A stretch of 64,000 nt of DNA from Henckelia pumila (Eukaryota; Streptophyta; Magnoliopsida; Lamiales; Gesneriaceae): assembly GCF_033568475.1 (NCBI RefSeq), contig NC_133123.1, positions 1,488,001-1,552,000 of the forward strand. The letters run 5' to 3'. This document shows positions 24,709-39,893 of this stretch, piece by piece. Every line of letters begins with the position of its first letter. Within the stretch, counting starts at the first letter, position 1. Under the pieces are notes generated by a model that was not told the DNA's origin, did no database searches, and was given only the letters and a program-made list of their open reading frames with translations. The position numbers and the translations under genes are program-made.

Positions 24709-26102
24709 TCATCCATAACTTGATTTTTTTAATTTTATTTTATATAAAAAAAAATATTAATGTTGAAATCTCGTGAATTGAATGTGGTGGAACGTACGTG
24801 GACGGTGGATAATTCAAAGCAGCTTGAGATAGCAAATGGTGTTATAGTTTTAAAAGTCACAACACAACGACACGTGTGAAAGTTTTGTTTTGATACAATG
24901 AGTTTTTGGTTTCAGCTATTTTGTCTTTTTTTTTTTCTGACGGGAAACGAGAAAGCGAATAATTTTCGATATCATAATGTTATTTTTTTTTATTTATTGT
25001 CGCATCATTATTTTTAGATGGTATTAAATCTAAAAAATATAACCCCAAAAGTTATACTTAATATAGGTCAAAACCAATATATAAAAATTTAATGAACCAA
25101 AAATATTATTATCCCTTTAAATACACAAGGAAAACGGTGTATAGCATATTTTCCCAAAATATTTATTATATTTGATGACAGCTAATAGAAGAGGTCAAAC
25201 TCAAACTTTTATTTATTCTTATTAATAATTAATTATAAAAATGCTGCGTGGTATGAATTTCTTTATCATTAAAAACATTTTGATAAAAAAAAAATTTTGA
25301 GTAAAAAACATTTTGATATTTGAAATGTTTTAAAATGCTGTTTTTTAGCTTCAAAAAAATGCCTTTTTTTAATTTTTTTTTAAAAAGAAATAAATTGGAT
25401 GCACACACATACGTACTCATTCATCTATATTATGAAACATGAAACCTTAGGGCTTTAAACTAACCATTTTTCCCTTTTTGATTTATTTTAAAAAATAAGC
25501 TAAATCAAATTACTTTAAAACATAATTATTATTTTTTAATGAGAAACATATATATTGATTAGTTTTGGTCGCGGATTACAAGCTTACCCAAAAAAGATGG
25601 ACAAAAATTTCATCCGATGGCGCTAATGGAATAATCATGTTGATAATGTAAATGGACGAAATTCGATCTCCTTTGCTAGCATTTTTTCAGCTGAACTTGT
25701 TACACAGATAATCATGACCAATGCAGTTTACGTGTAAGATTTTTTTTTAGCTTGTACATTTATGAAATACATGCGTACGAAATGTTAACGACGGTGAATT
25801 CTACGGGCGTCACTAAAATATGTATGATTGAATTTGGAAAAAATATCTCTCTATAGAGGACTTTATCGGTACCGTTTCTTTTCAAACTACAAAATCAAAC
25901 GTCTGATGAGGGAAGATCTCTAACTCAATTGCTGCTTAATCTAGAAAAAAAATTCATTTGACTAAAGAGGCACGAGGTGTCACAAGTCAAAATGGAATGG
26001 CCAATTGATATTCTGGACTTTTTCAGCAACGTTTACTATCTTCAGAATCGAATGTATGTACGTAGTTTTTCGGAAGCCAAAACCATATGATCTAGCTAAC
26101 TA

Positions 26103-29119
<3,017 letters not shown>

Positions 29120-30382
29120 ATTGGAGTTGTCAAAAATTCTGATTATTGAAAGAAGATGGTAATTAGCTCAAGAAAAAACAAACAAACATGGAATTAGCTA
29201 TTGATTTTTTTTTTGCTGTAATGATTTTTCATGTCCCTCCTTGTAATATTTTTAGAATGTGACAAATGGTCGAGTGACATTATTATGTGTCATGAAATTA
29301 AGAAAAAAAAGCCAAAAAAATCATAAATAGCATAAAAGATGGTGTGTGGCTGTGTGGTGAATCGAATACTGGTACCAATTATTGGGCAAGATAAGTTCGC
29401 TGCAGAAACACGACAAGCTGTTACATCAAAATTTCAAATATATTTTCTTCAAAAAAAAAATTTCAAATATATTTATTACTAAATAAGAAAGATTGACGTT
29501 TTAAGCTTGAGTTGTCTGTTCCACTGCCCACCAGTTCCGGACAACGACTTTATATATATTTGAGGCAGATGAATAAACAAATGCCATTGCGTGCTCAAAT
29601 TTTCTCGTGGATTACGTTCATTTTAATAATATATACAAATATATATATATCCAAAAATTCCATTGCTTTGAGTTGTGCCACGTCATCACGTTTGAATTTT
29701 CCCCGGGTGACTGTGAAGAACTCCTCGTCAGTCCTAAGAAATTAGGATTAATATTATAATTTAATAATAACAATTAGGATCTAAACAAAAAAAGATTAAA
29801 TGGAAAGTTACCATTATAAGATTTGATCTTAATCGTAAATATTTTTTTTGCACAAAACTGAGATTAGCAAAGATGGCAAAACGTGTCAGGTCATTTCGGA
29901 AACGAGGATTAAATGCTGTAATTAACATAATCCATGGAATTTCGATTATATTATTAACGATCATTTATTAGAATTTACAATTCCTATCCCATTAATTACA
30001 GTCCGTTCGTCCATTGGTAGAAATACATTGCACATTTTTAATGCATTATTATTATTACGGGGCATCGCATTTACATAACTTACCCATAATTTATATTCAT
30101 AATTATGTATATACATTGTGTAGTATATATATGTATGGTAGAAGACGCGTCAAAGTATAAAATAAGAAAATAAAGGTCAATAATAATAAATAAACAAAAA
30201 GATTAAATGAAAAAGAATAAAGGGACAAAATTGTAATTTGAGCGTGCGGAGATGTCCTCCTTCCACCGCACACATTAATCATCGTCCTCCCCACGAGTAA
30301 CAGACGCCACACTCGAAACTCCATTACCTAAAACATAAACTTCTGCTAAACCCACGCCGCCGTATGTTCTTTCTTGGAGAGT
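29120..30382. other. Intergenic region, no gene seen
   Basis: It contains the 3' UTR of the receptor kinase and the promoter of the U-box gene. It is AT-rich, with short TA runs, and has no recognisable transposon or coding region. Confidence 0.6.
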
Positions 30383-31486
30383 ATGGCCACCCTTTTTCCG
30401 GACGATTTCAAGTGCCCGATTTCTCTTGAGATTATGTCCGACCCGGTTATACTCTCGTCCGGCCACACCTTCGATCGTGCTTCAATTCAACAGTGGTTGG
30501 ACGCAGGCCACCGCACCTGTCCGATTTCCAAGCTTCCGCTGCCGGAACCGCCGTCCCTCATCCCCAACCACGCTCTCCGCAGCCTCATTTCCAGCTATTC
30601 CAGCGTCACCTTTCCTAAACCGCAAGCCCACCCTCCCAGCCCGCAAACGCTTTCTCAGGTTTTGCTTTCTCCTTCGTCAACGTGGGAGGATAAGCTCCAG
30701 TCCCTCGAACGGCTCAGCCGGGTTTCCAAAACCGAGTCGTCGATTCGCCGGAGATTTGCCGAGTCGGGTTTGGTGTCGGCGGTTTTGAGCTGCTTGGACT
30801 CGGGGGAGTCGAGGCTCCAGGAGAAGGCTCTTCACGTGTTGCTTAATTTGAGTTTGGATGACGACAGTAAGGTGGGCCTCGTGGCTGAGGGGATTGTGGG
30901 AAAGGTTGTGCATGCGCTTCGCGATGGTGCTGGGGACTCGCGGGCGGTGGCGGCTACGGTGTTGACCAGCCTCGCGATGCTTGAAGTCAACAAGGTCACG
31001 ATCGGGTCTTACCCGGATGCAATTCCGGGTATGGTATCCCTCCTTCAGTATGGGAATTCGAGGGAGAGGAAAGAAGCTGCAACCGCTTTATTCACACTAT
31101 GTTCTTTCCCCGATAACCGGGTGCGGATAATCCAAAATCGGGCCGTCCCCATACTAATCCAAAATGCTAATTCAGGCCTGGAACGGGCCATCGAGGTTTT
31201 GGGCCTTCTGGCAAAATGCAGGGTCGCCCGGGATGAAATGATGAGGTGCACTGAGTTGTTGGATGTTCTGATTGCAGTGTTGAAAAATGGGAGCTCAAGA
31301 GGTGTGCAGTATGCACTCTTGACTCTTAGTTGTTTGTGTTGTTACAGTGAGAAGATGGGTTTGGAGGCTTTGAAAGAAGGGCTACCCGACATTTGTGTCG
31401 GATTATTGGAGGATGACAATGAGAAAGTGCGACGAAATGCAAAGACTTTGATGCAGGTTTTGCAAGGGAAGACGAAAAGTGTTTGA
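30383..31486 (+). CDS. PUB8: U-box E3 ubiquitin ligase with armadillo repeats, PUB8-like
   Basis: Intronless gene of 367 residues. The N-terminal U-box (~residues 6-75) starts FPDDFKCPISLEIMSDPVIL, continues SGHTFDRASIQQWL and CPISKLPL, and recruits a ubiquitin E2. The C-terminal ~250 residues form leucine-rich armadillo/HEAT-like repeats (LQEKALHVLLNLSLDD, RKEAATALFTLCSFPDNR, KVRRNAKTLMQVLQ) that bind substrates. Arabidopsis PUB8 (374 residues) has nearly the same N-terminus (MATxxPDDFKCPISLEIMSDPVIL), which supports the symbol. The ATG at 30383 is the first in frame and is followed directly by the U-box. No signal or membrane segment. The gene is noticeably GC-richer than its surroundings in its first half, as is common for intronless plant genes. 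Confidence 0.93.
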   Translation: MATLFPDDFKCPISLEIMSDPVILSSGHTFDRASIQQWLDAGHRTCPISKLPLPEPPSLIPNHALRSLISSYSSVTFPKPQAHPPSPQTLSQVLLSPSSTWEDKLQSLERLSRVSKTESSIRRRFAESGLVSAVLSCLDSGESRLQEKALHVLLNLSLDDDSKVGLVAEGIVGKVVHALRDGAGDSRAVAATVLTSLAMLEVNKVTIGSYPDAIPGMVSLLQYGNSRERKEAATALFTLCSFPDNRVRIIQNRAVPILIQNANSGLERAIEVLGLLAKCRVARDEMMRCTELLDVLIAVLKNGSSRGVQYALLTLSCLCCYSEKMGLEALKEGLPDICVGLLEDDNEKVRRNAKTLMQVLQGKTKSV

Positions 31487-34257
31487 TTTTGTCCATGATG
31501 GAAGGTGATTTTGATCGAACTTGTAAGAGACATTCGAGCATTGAACAAAAAGTGTGTCTTTGTTGAGGTGAGTAAAGTCTTATTTGACAAAAAATCTTAG
31601 TTTTTGTAATTTATGATGTTCTTGCATATCTTTCTGTACAAAAGAATGTTAACATTCTTGAATTCTTGTTTCTTTCATTGTACATACATTCATATTATAC
31701 ACACAAGTTCCTCTCCTAGCAGATACTGAACTTCTTATGTTTTCTTAATGGACCCCCTGTTTGGTATTTGACTATGAACTCTTGTAAATGAGATTGCCGA
31801 CAATCTAACCGAAAACAAACAGGTAGACCTTTTGTTTTAGTTTTGTTCCGTTGGCCTCCTTATTTTGATTGCTTGGCCTTATGGATGGATCCCAGCGAGG
31901 GGCTGGTGAGACGATCAGCTGGTAGTGAGTATATTCAAAAATAAATATTTTGGCCCCAAATAATCCCTATATATTTACATTTTGTCTCCCCCTGTGGAGA
32001 TGTTATTTGGCCTGTAACTCATTATCCAACTCCTAAATTGCAGTCACTTGCAACTATTCTATAAGTGGAGTCCCTTGTATTTTACGTCTTAGATTCTCAC
32101 AAATTGCTTCCCCTTTATATTCTACATGGAACTATTAGTTAAGGTTCTTGATAATTGAATCTGTGATGACAGCAAGAAAAGCCTTGTTTTATTGGTGTTC
32201 TTGATTGGGTTGAGCTTTCACATAATGTAAGCACAGAGTACTTAGATATGTTATTGGAGAGGATGTTATCAAAATTGAAAACGAATTTTGTTGTTCAATG
32301 GACATATGAAGCTGTATAGATTTTTTTTTGATACTTGGGATTGTACATATAACTGAATAGGATGAGATATGCGTGGTGGTTTGTGTACACTTTTGCTACT
32401 TGTTTTGATATTGGAGTTTATGTGTACTTGTACACTTGCCATTGTTAATCTTGAGCATTTTAAATAACCCTCGCTGGCCATGAACACAAACTGAGATTTG
32501 TATGAATGGGTGGGAGGAATACAAAATTCTTCACCAAAAAGACTTTTTAATTAATATAGGGACTACTTCTTACGCCGCATTGTTGATCTTAGAACTTAAC
32601 AATGGTATGCAGGAATGTCTTTGTTTTTCTTCTTTTTAAGGTTGCACATCCCACCGCATCGGTCACATGATTTCTTGTGACATCGATGTGAGGCTCGTAT
32701 CACATTAAAAAAAAAATGGCTATGATGTTTTCTCTCATCTAAGTTCATCTCCGGGGGCGCACCGAATTACCTAATTCTTAGTTAGCCAGACTGGTTCCTA
32801 GTTTTGGGTATGATCGTGTCGTGGCAATGTTGGAGAAATTTCGAGAGTATGGTGAAGAAGAATGTTAGACGAGTTGATTTGATTTATTTGGGACACAAAA
32901 GAATATTTCCCAAGGTTGACTTTGGATCCCTGTAGTGTCTTTTAGAATTATTTAAGTTTGACGTAGGCCGGCTATTTGATTTTCAGCTAGCTTCCTTTTT
33001 TAAGATTAATGGTTTTTTTCGTGAGTGGAAAATTTCCCGATCGGGTAGCTTCATGGAAACAACCTGAATAAACTTTGCTATTCAATTGGTGGCTTGACTC
33101 ACTGTATTAACGACTTTTTGTTCTTTCAAATGCTTTGTACCTGATTGACGCGACTAATTGTTAGAAGGGTAATTTTTTCTAAATAAAGTGCAGAGATAAT
33201 CATGTAATTTCAAGTGTAATGTGTAACCCAAAGTGTAACTATCCGTGTATATGTAGCATTAGTTAGAATTTGTGTTTTAAAGCAAAAAGAGAATTTGAGC
33301 TCTCATTACCAATGTTACATGTACACATTCGTTTACACACACAGTTATACGTTGATTTTGAAATTACAAAATTATTTTACGTGCCCAATGAAAACATCTT
33401 TTCATTGGGATAGTTTTATAACGACAAATATATTAAACATGAACCCATATCATTTGTCCTCATTTATATAAGTGTCCAAAAGGTTGTAAGAAACCCAATG
33501 CAGTGAGACTTGACCGACTGTCTCGGTGTGTGAATGTATTGGGCCTTCTTGTATTTTTTCGGGCCCAAAAATTGAATCTGTGTCCAAAGACTCCAAACTA
33601 GGTTCATAATCTCTTTTTCTTTTTTCCTTTTTTTTTTTTTTTGGAGGACTAAGTTATAATCCTGTCTTCATAGTTCATTGCATGGGACTGGACGATTTAA
33701 AATAATATTTTCAGTGTTGGTAAAAGCTGTAGAATCAAGTACCTATCGTTTCTTGAAGTACACCAAGAATACAGAGCAAGCGTATATTAAAAGCTTAAAC
33801 TCTTGATTGAATTATTCTATGCTCTTTAAAGTCGCATAAAGCAAAAGCCCTTTTGATTTTTTACCACTTCACCACAAGCGTGCAAAAAGCCAAAATTGGA
33901 TCAAGCAGGAGAGAAGACCTTTTGATTTCTTGTTTATGTAACATGAATTATTTGCAATGAATCATGCCCTTGTTTTGTTTGTGTCTTGATTTATTTATTT
34001 ATTTTAATTTTAATTAAATTAAGTTGCATCCACTTCGAAATTCTTGGCCCATTTTCTGATTATAAAGCCTCTAATGATTTGCACCCCATTAGACTCGAGT
34101 ACTACTTTTTTATTTTTTTAATGAATTGTCCCCTTGTCCCAACAATTCTTCGCGTTTAAGCTTCATAAAAAATCATTAGGTTTTGTGGTATTGAAAAAAA
34201 TTCATTAACTTTTGATTTTGGAATTTTGAGAAATGGATTTTAAATTATGATAAAGTT

Positions 34258-34366
34258 GTGAGACGATCTCGCTTAATCCGTGAGATGCGTGATATGCGTC
34301 AACTCTATTCATATTTGTAGTTTAAAAATATAATTTTTCACTACCGTTTCACAAGCGTTTTTGTAT
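34258..34366. repeat. 'gagacgg' dispersed repeat, diverged copy
   Basis: GTGAGACGATCTCGCTTAAT...GTGAGATGCG and CAACTCTATTCATATTTGTA resemble the copy at 1134-1282 in a shortened, diverged form. Confidence 0.45.
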
Positions 34367-35297
34367 TACATTTTTTATTTTGATTAAAATTATTATATAT
34401 ATATATATATAATTATGGTTTGACATCTATTATCTATAGATAAATAATAGATTTACACCCAATTCGTGGGACTCAAACTATCCACATACTAATTTTTATT
34501 CAAAAGCTATTTACGACTCCATTACGTTTAAAATGCTAAAGCTATCTACGACTACGAATTACGAAACAACTTGTTAATGGAGCTTTCTCGTAGAAGCCAC
34601 CATTTATATATACATTTATTTCATTTTTATTTGGGATTATTGGAATTTATTTCTCAATGGGTCTGTGCCCAAAATTGACTAAAAATTTAGGTAGATTTCT
34701 TGAGTCGACTAAAAAAGGATTTAGGTCATAAAAATTATCTCTGTCGCGAAATTTATCAAGAACATTACTAATGACAGTGGCGACAATGAACGTTCTTTTA
34801 TATATATCATGGATTTCGAATTCATTTTCATCGATAAATAATTTTCAACAATGTAACATCAAATCAATCGTCTATTTATTTTACACTCTATTAACAATGT
34901 AAAAACATAATATTTTACAAACACTTCCTAATAATAACTATAATGGATCTCAAAATTATTCTAATATTCTAAGAATTTGAAAATCCATTGTCATTAGCTC
35001 AATTATAATTTAAATACAATAGGAAAGATGAATTTGAATGTGTTTTGTTATTTGTATAAGTTTTAAACAATGAAAATTTATTTAAATCTTTAGATTTCAA
35101 ATTTAAAATTTTAAGATTGCAAAGTACTTGGTTAATTTTTTTAAAAAACAAAAAGATTGCAAGTACTTATCTAATTTCGATCATGAAAAGAAATTCGAAT
35201 TTCTTTTTTTTGAAGAAATTCGAATTTCTTAGTACCAAATAAACTCGAGAAAGTTGCAAAATAATTTGGAGACTTGTAGTGATATTATTATGTCGAA

Positions 35298-35522
35298 AGA
35301 CTAAGGCCCTGAGACCACGAGATCTCAGGTTCGATTCCCGTTGACTGCGGGTAGATTTCCTAATTTATTTAGATAGATTTAAGTATTTTCTTTGCTCGAG
35401 ACAAACACGTCTCGAGTCAATGCTCAAGTCCCGTCGATTGTTCGGGCAAATTTCACTCTTTAGTGTTGTAATATGATGTAATTTTGAAATTCGACGTAAT
35501 TTGTACTCCAAAAAAAAATAAA
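35298..35522 (+). mobile_element. tRNA-derived SINE, 5'-shortened
   Basis: A 225-bp body flanked by an 11-bp perfect direct repeat ATTATGTCGAA (35287-35297 and 35523-35533). The head reads CTAAGGCCCTGAGACC and then GGTTCGATTCC at about 35328, the polymerase III box B and T-arm of a tRNA. A tRNA-unrelated body follows, and then an A-rich tail (CCAAAAAAAAATAAA). Box A and the start of the tRNA part are missing, so this copy is incomplete at the 5' end. The long target duplication and A-tail show it moved by LINE-type target-primed insertion. Confidence 0.8.
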
Positions 35523-35999
35523 ATTATGTCGAACATTTAATATTGGGAGATGAATTGTTGCTATATATTATATGGAATGGACAATAAGTGTAAATAGTAG
35601 CGTCTTTGGGCAATGTCAATTTAATATTATGATTCTCAGGCTTCGCCAGTTACTTTTTTTATAAAGCATTCAGCATCGTGTTCGTTTGCATTAATTTGGG
35701 GTCTGCCAATATACGCTTTTTAATTATTAAATTGCATATGAGAATATAAATTAATTTATATGTTATAAAATATTATGACTACTTAAAAATGTACTTTTGA
35801 TGAAGTTAGAATAATTTCCGAGTCCGTAATTTATTTATTTTTATGAAGATGGAATAAAAAATTAAATAAAACGACGGATGGAGTAAAATAGGAAATGTTC
35901 GTTAAGGATAAGATTCATTCTAAAAAAAAATGGTGGACATAAATTAATTTTCAAAAACTTATCGAGAAACTAATCTAGCTAGATTTTTTTTTTTTGCAC

Positions 36000-36260
36000 T
36001 AATCGTCAATTTGGTTTTGATTTTGATATACTAACTTTTAATTTCACTTATTTTGATTCAATTACGAATGTGAAACTAGAAAATATATATATTTTTTATG
36101 TGAAACTAAAAAATATTGATGTGAAATCGAAATATGTTACATATGAAATCAAAAAATTTACGACTTGTCGTCTAATATCATGTTAATTAACAATTGAACC
36201 AAAATTTTTGAAAATAAAAATGTAGTGTACCAAAAAAAAAATTAATGGACCAAAACTGAA
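36000..36260. repeat. MITE-like inverted-repeat element
   Basis: The left flank TTTGGTTTTGATTTTGATAT and right flank TGTAGTGTACCAAAAA...GGACCAAAACTG are imperfect inverted repeats. The interior TATTTTGATTCAATTACGAA matches the element at 23431-23665. Borders are approximate. Confidence 0.5.
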
Positions 36261-36969
36261 AAATAACAAATTAATAAATTTGAAAATTCAATTAATGCCG
36301 AAAACATTCATATATATGATGAAAATTTCTGGCACATATCGCAGGAAATTTTTAATTTTCTTATTTTTCTAATACTTGTTTGGCATCGTCGTATCACGTA
36401 TGTCTTAAATATTACTGGGAAAAAGGACGCATGCATACATATCAAGAATAAGAAACCCTAAAACAGAAGCATGCATTAAAGAAACGATTTCTAATCAACT
36501 TGCAAACTAAAATCCATTATAACATAATCTTATATATATAGAAACAGGAACAATTCTGAAATCTATATAATCTGCTAAATTAAGCTCAAACTGATGATGC
36601 GCATCGCATCTAAAGCTGAATTTAGCACTTGTTCCTGTTCCCTCGCTCCATCAATAATTGAAATACATATCATGCAACAAATTTAAGAGAATCATTAAGT
36701 TTTATAACATTAATTAATATGTTCCTTAATGATTTGTTATATGGGCCAGCATTATATTGGCTGTCTTTCTTGAAAGGTCACCTCTTTAATTAGTTGCCTT
36801 CTCTTTTTCTCTGTCTACCTTTCCTGAATTCTTGCAAGCACAACAACTTGGCTTCCATTTTCGCAATATCTTATCTTTTATCCAACTTAATTTCTTTCGG
36901 ATAGATAAAATTTAGCTAGTGGTTGTCAGTTGTTTTTTTTATTAGTTAAGCCTAATTGTACTTAATTAG

Positions 36970-39281
36970 CTACCTGAAGCTTCTTCCAAATGCAGGAGTC
37001 CAGAAATCTGAAGTATTCTCGGCAGCAACTGGGAGGGTGCTCGAAATCGGCACGAGGCAAAGACCTCTGCTGCTTAGATCTTTTTTCAGGCCTTGATCTT
37101 GTTCCTGCATAAAATATTATATCAATGCATGTTTTAAGTTAATTATTCAGCATGCAAAATTCAAATTCTTAATTTGGTATTTTATATATATATATATATA
37201 TATGCATTAGGAATCAAACTTCTTGAAATACTATGTTAAAACATATTGTTCCAAAAACTAGCAAATTTTATACATCCACTCCAAAAATGAATAATGGTAG
37301 ATATTCTCATGCAGTATACTGTTTAGAGCATAAATTATTTTTGTATATCTGAGTGGAAATAGGAGGAAATTAACTAAATATCCTTGTTTAGGTTAATCTA
37401 CCAGTGACTCCTACCTGTTGGCATTGCAATGGCGGAGACCCATTTTTCAGATATGGAGTACTTAATACCTGAAACCCAAAAAAAAAAAACATATAATGAA
37501 ACGTTAACAGGAAACTTTGGTTACAAAAGTAATGTAATGTTGTAATAAGTAAGGGCATATATACATTGACTTGATCGTGGAGGAATTTGATGTATTCAAT
37601 TGCTTCATGCAGAACAGATGCAGTATCAGTCTGAAAGAACAATATATAACATTCTCAGTTAATGCAGATTAAGATCAGTAGTGATTTTCTAAAAACTGTG
37701 AGCTAGCTAGGAAAGATCCAAATTTTTACCTTTCCGAAAGGTGAAACCAACTGTTGGAGGGCAGTTATTCGGTCCCCCAGCTTCTCTTTTCGGACCTGGG
37801 AAAAATAAATTACAAGAGATGAAAGCTATAAGATTCCGATTTCTTGAAAAAACATGATCTTTACTCACAAAAAAGAAAGGGCCAAACTTCACTTTAAAGT
37901 TTTGTCAAAAAGCTGAATTCAGATTAAAATTTAAAACCAAGTACTCTATTTTTAATGTACCTTAAAGGTTGGTAATGGTGATGGAGTTTCTAATCTTGGA
38001 TGCTTGAGTGCAGGTTCGTTGCTGCTTGATTTCTTTGCCACCGAGGCTAAGTTCTTGGATTCTTCCTTCCTACGCTGAAATTTTTCCATCTTTTTTAATT
38101 TATTTATCAAAGTAGTTAAGACAAATCTCAAGAAATTATAGCTAAATGCATAAGCAAAAACATAAAGCATGAATCTTTATATATATAATTACCTTTTGAT
38201 CAAAACTTGTACCGGGGAAATTATCAAGTCCTGATATAAGATACTGGGAGGGTGTTGATGGGATAAAATCCGGCTCCGTAGTGGCGTTCCAAAAGGGTGT
38301 CTTATTGCTGAACTGCAAACGATTAGCTGCAGGCTGTTGCTTTGCTACAGTACTGGGCTTAATTTGCAAGGGAGAAGCTTTAGGAAAACCAGTCATTAGT
38401 TCATTAGGAAAATTTGTAGCCGATAAATAATTCATTTCTTGATCATTATCCAACAAAGCTTGGTGGGAATGATCGGAACCGGTGTCGAACAAAGTTCGCA
38501 ACAAGGTTGAAGTGTAGCCATATGAAGCTGAATTTAATGGGAAGTTGATGGTGGATAGGCCTTGACAAGTTTCAGTGCATTCGGCAATGGAAGCTAACTG
38601 CTGTTGCTGTGGAGAAACACTCATGCTTGATCTTTGAAAATCTCCACAGAAATGAATCTTGGAATTCCAGTTGTGATCGATTTCGTTATAGTCGAACCCC
38701 CTTGTTTGGTGGCGATAATTCATGCTTGAATTCAGGGCTCCAGATGCTTGTACCATTTGAGAATAATTTTCCTCTGATCTACCAGTATCATGGCTGCAAA
38801 ATGACAAGAAGAAAAATATAATAAGCATCTTACATAATAGACATACTTTTTCGTATTATTACAACGAAAATAAGACCAAAAAAACCCAGCTTTTTGTGGG
38901 GGTATATTACTTTGGTTTGGGACAAAACAAGTTCAATTATCACAAGGAACTCGAGTTGATATATATATATCATATTTATTACAAGAAATAATAAACTTAC
39001 TGCAAATCCTGATTCCAATTATTATCAGCAGTGGGCTGCTGCTGGATTTTTTCATGTGCATCACCAAGTATCGTAGGACTGCCATCGGAAACCGAACCGG
39101 CCGAGTTGTCGCTCGACCTTGTTTTGTTGACGTCCATATTCAGTTCATGGCTACTTTGCCACCCGAAGCTTCCTGTTTCGTTGGTTGCGGATGAACAAGG
39201 AGAGGAACTGAAGAGATTTCTTGCCGAATTCCACCAGTTTGATCCGCCACAAACTCCGCCGTGATCAAATTCTTCAGCCAT
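36970..39281 (-). CDS. bHLH transcription factor, bHLH112/bHLH123-like
   Basis: Nuclear transcription factor of 438 residues in seven minus-strand exons: 39281-39001, 38793-38193, 38074-37961, 37795-37730, 37630-37565, 37468-37415 and 37104-36970. All are GT/AG and in phase. The N-terminal ~290 residues are Ser/Gln/Asn-rich. The helix-loop-helix is split over exons 4 and 5: VRKEKLGDRITALQQLVSPF then GKTDTASVLHEAIEYIKFLH. The conserved tail VLSTPYLKNG and C-terminal RGLCLVPIS...DFWTP follow. These mark the subfamily of bHLH110/112/123/68, in which the basic region lacks the usual His-Glu-Arg and DNA binding departs from the classic E-box. bHLH112 in Arabidopsis acts in salt and drought responses. 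The short 54-66-base exons of whole codons are a known feature of this group. Nothing broken is seen. The paralogue cannot be pinned down by eye. Confidence 0.92.
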
Positions 39282-39538
39282 ATATATCTCTTGAAAATTC
39301 TAGATGAATTTGATGTGTTTAGCTAGCTAGCTAGCTAGTAATAAAGCCAGATATCTGACATTTGGTGAGAAGGGATTCATATTAAAGTGGATTCATTTGG
39401 CAAATGTTGTATTTATACTTGGTGTACATGATTGGGGTACGGAACCACTAGAAATAATTTATTACATTTGGAGGATACAAGTAATTTAGATTAGAGACAA
39501 ATGAAATATTATAATGATCAGGGAGTATATATATATAC

Positions 39539-39847
39539 ATGAAAAACCGCAAATTTGGTCTGTATGTTTGTCCTTTTGCGATTTTGGTCGTCTATGTTTT
39601 CATATTTCAGTTTTAGTCCTGCATGTTTCGATTTTTGGCAATTTCGGTCTTTTTTATTCGAAAATGCTTACGTGACACTGTACACGTCAGCTCCACATCA
39701 GCACTGAATTGGTGACACGTCAGCGCCACATCGAAAAAAAGACTAAAATTGCCAAAAAAAATAAAGATAGCGGACTAAAACTGAAATCTAAAAATATAAA
39801 GGACTGAAATCGCAAAATGACTAACATACAGGACCAAAAAAACAATT

Positions 39848-39852
<5 letters not shown>
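39539..39852. mobile_element. MITE with long inverted repeats
   Basis: The ~310-bp element folds on itself. The left arm (CATGAAAAACCGCAAATTTG, TTTTGCGATTTTGGTC, TTTCAGTTTTAGTCC) is matched in reverse by the right arm (GGACTAAAACTGAAATC, TGAAATCGCAAAATGAC, GACCAAAAAAACAATTTTTC). The centre has two CACGTCAG motifs. It sits at a (TA)n tract, so the target duplication is hidden. Confidence 0.75.

Positions 39853-39892
<40 letters not shown>
39852..39892. repeat. (TA)n microsatellite
   Basis: About 20 TA units abutting the MITE at 39539-39852, in the region upstream of the bHLH gene. Confidence 0.9.

Positions 39893-39893
<1 letters not shown>

Larger units (their letters stand above)
23425..26102. 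other. Intergenic region, repeats only
   Basis: 2.7 kb between the copia element and the second receptor kinase. It contains an inverted-repeat element (23431-23665), a 25-bp direct duplication at 24213-24237 and 24283-24307, and a 75-bp tandem duplication at 24555-24708. The last few hundred bases must hold the receptor kinase promoter. No gene is supported. Confidence 0.6.
31487..36969. other. Long intergenic region with repeats
   Basis: 5.5 kb without a supportable gene. The first ~150 bases belong to the PUB8 3' UTR. Repeats inside are a 'gagacgg' copy (34258-34366), a SINE (35298-35522) and a MITE-like element (36000-36260). The rest is AT-rich sequence with many stops on both strands. 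Confidence 0.6.

Noticed and set aside
35298-35345. Possible tRNA gene (box B GGTTCGATTCC)
   Set aside because: No box A, no acceptor stem pairing and no cloverleaf. The A-tail and target duplication show it is a SINE.
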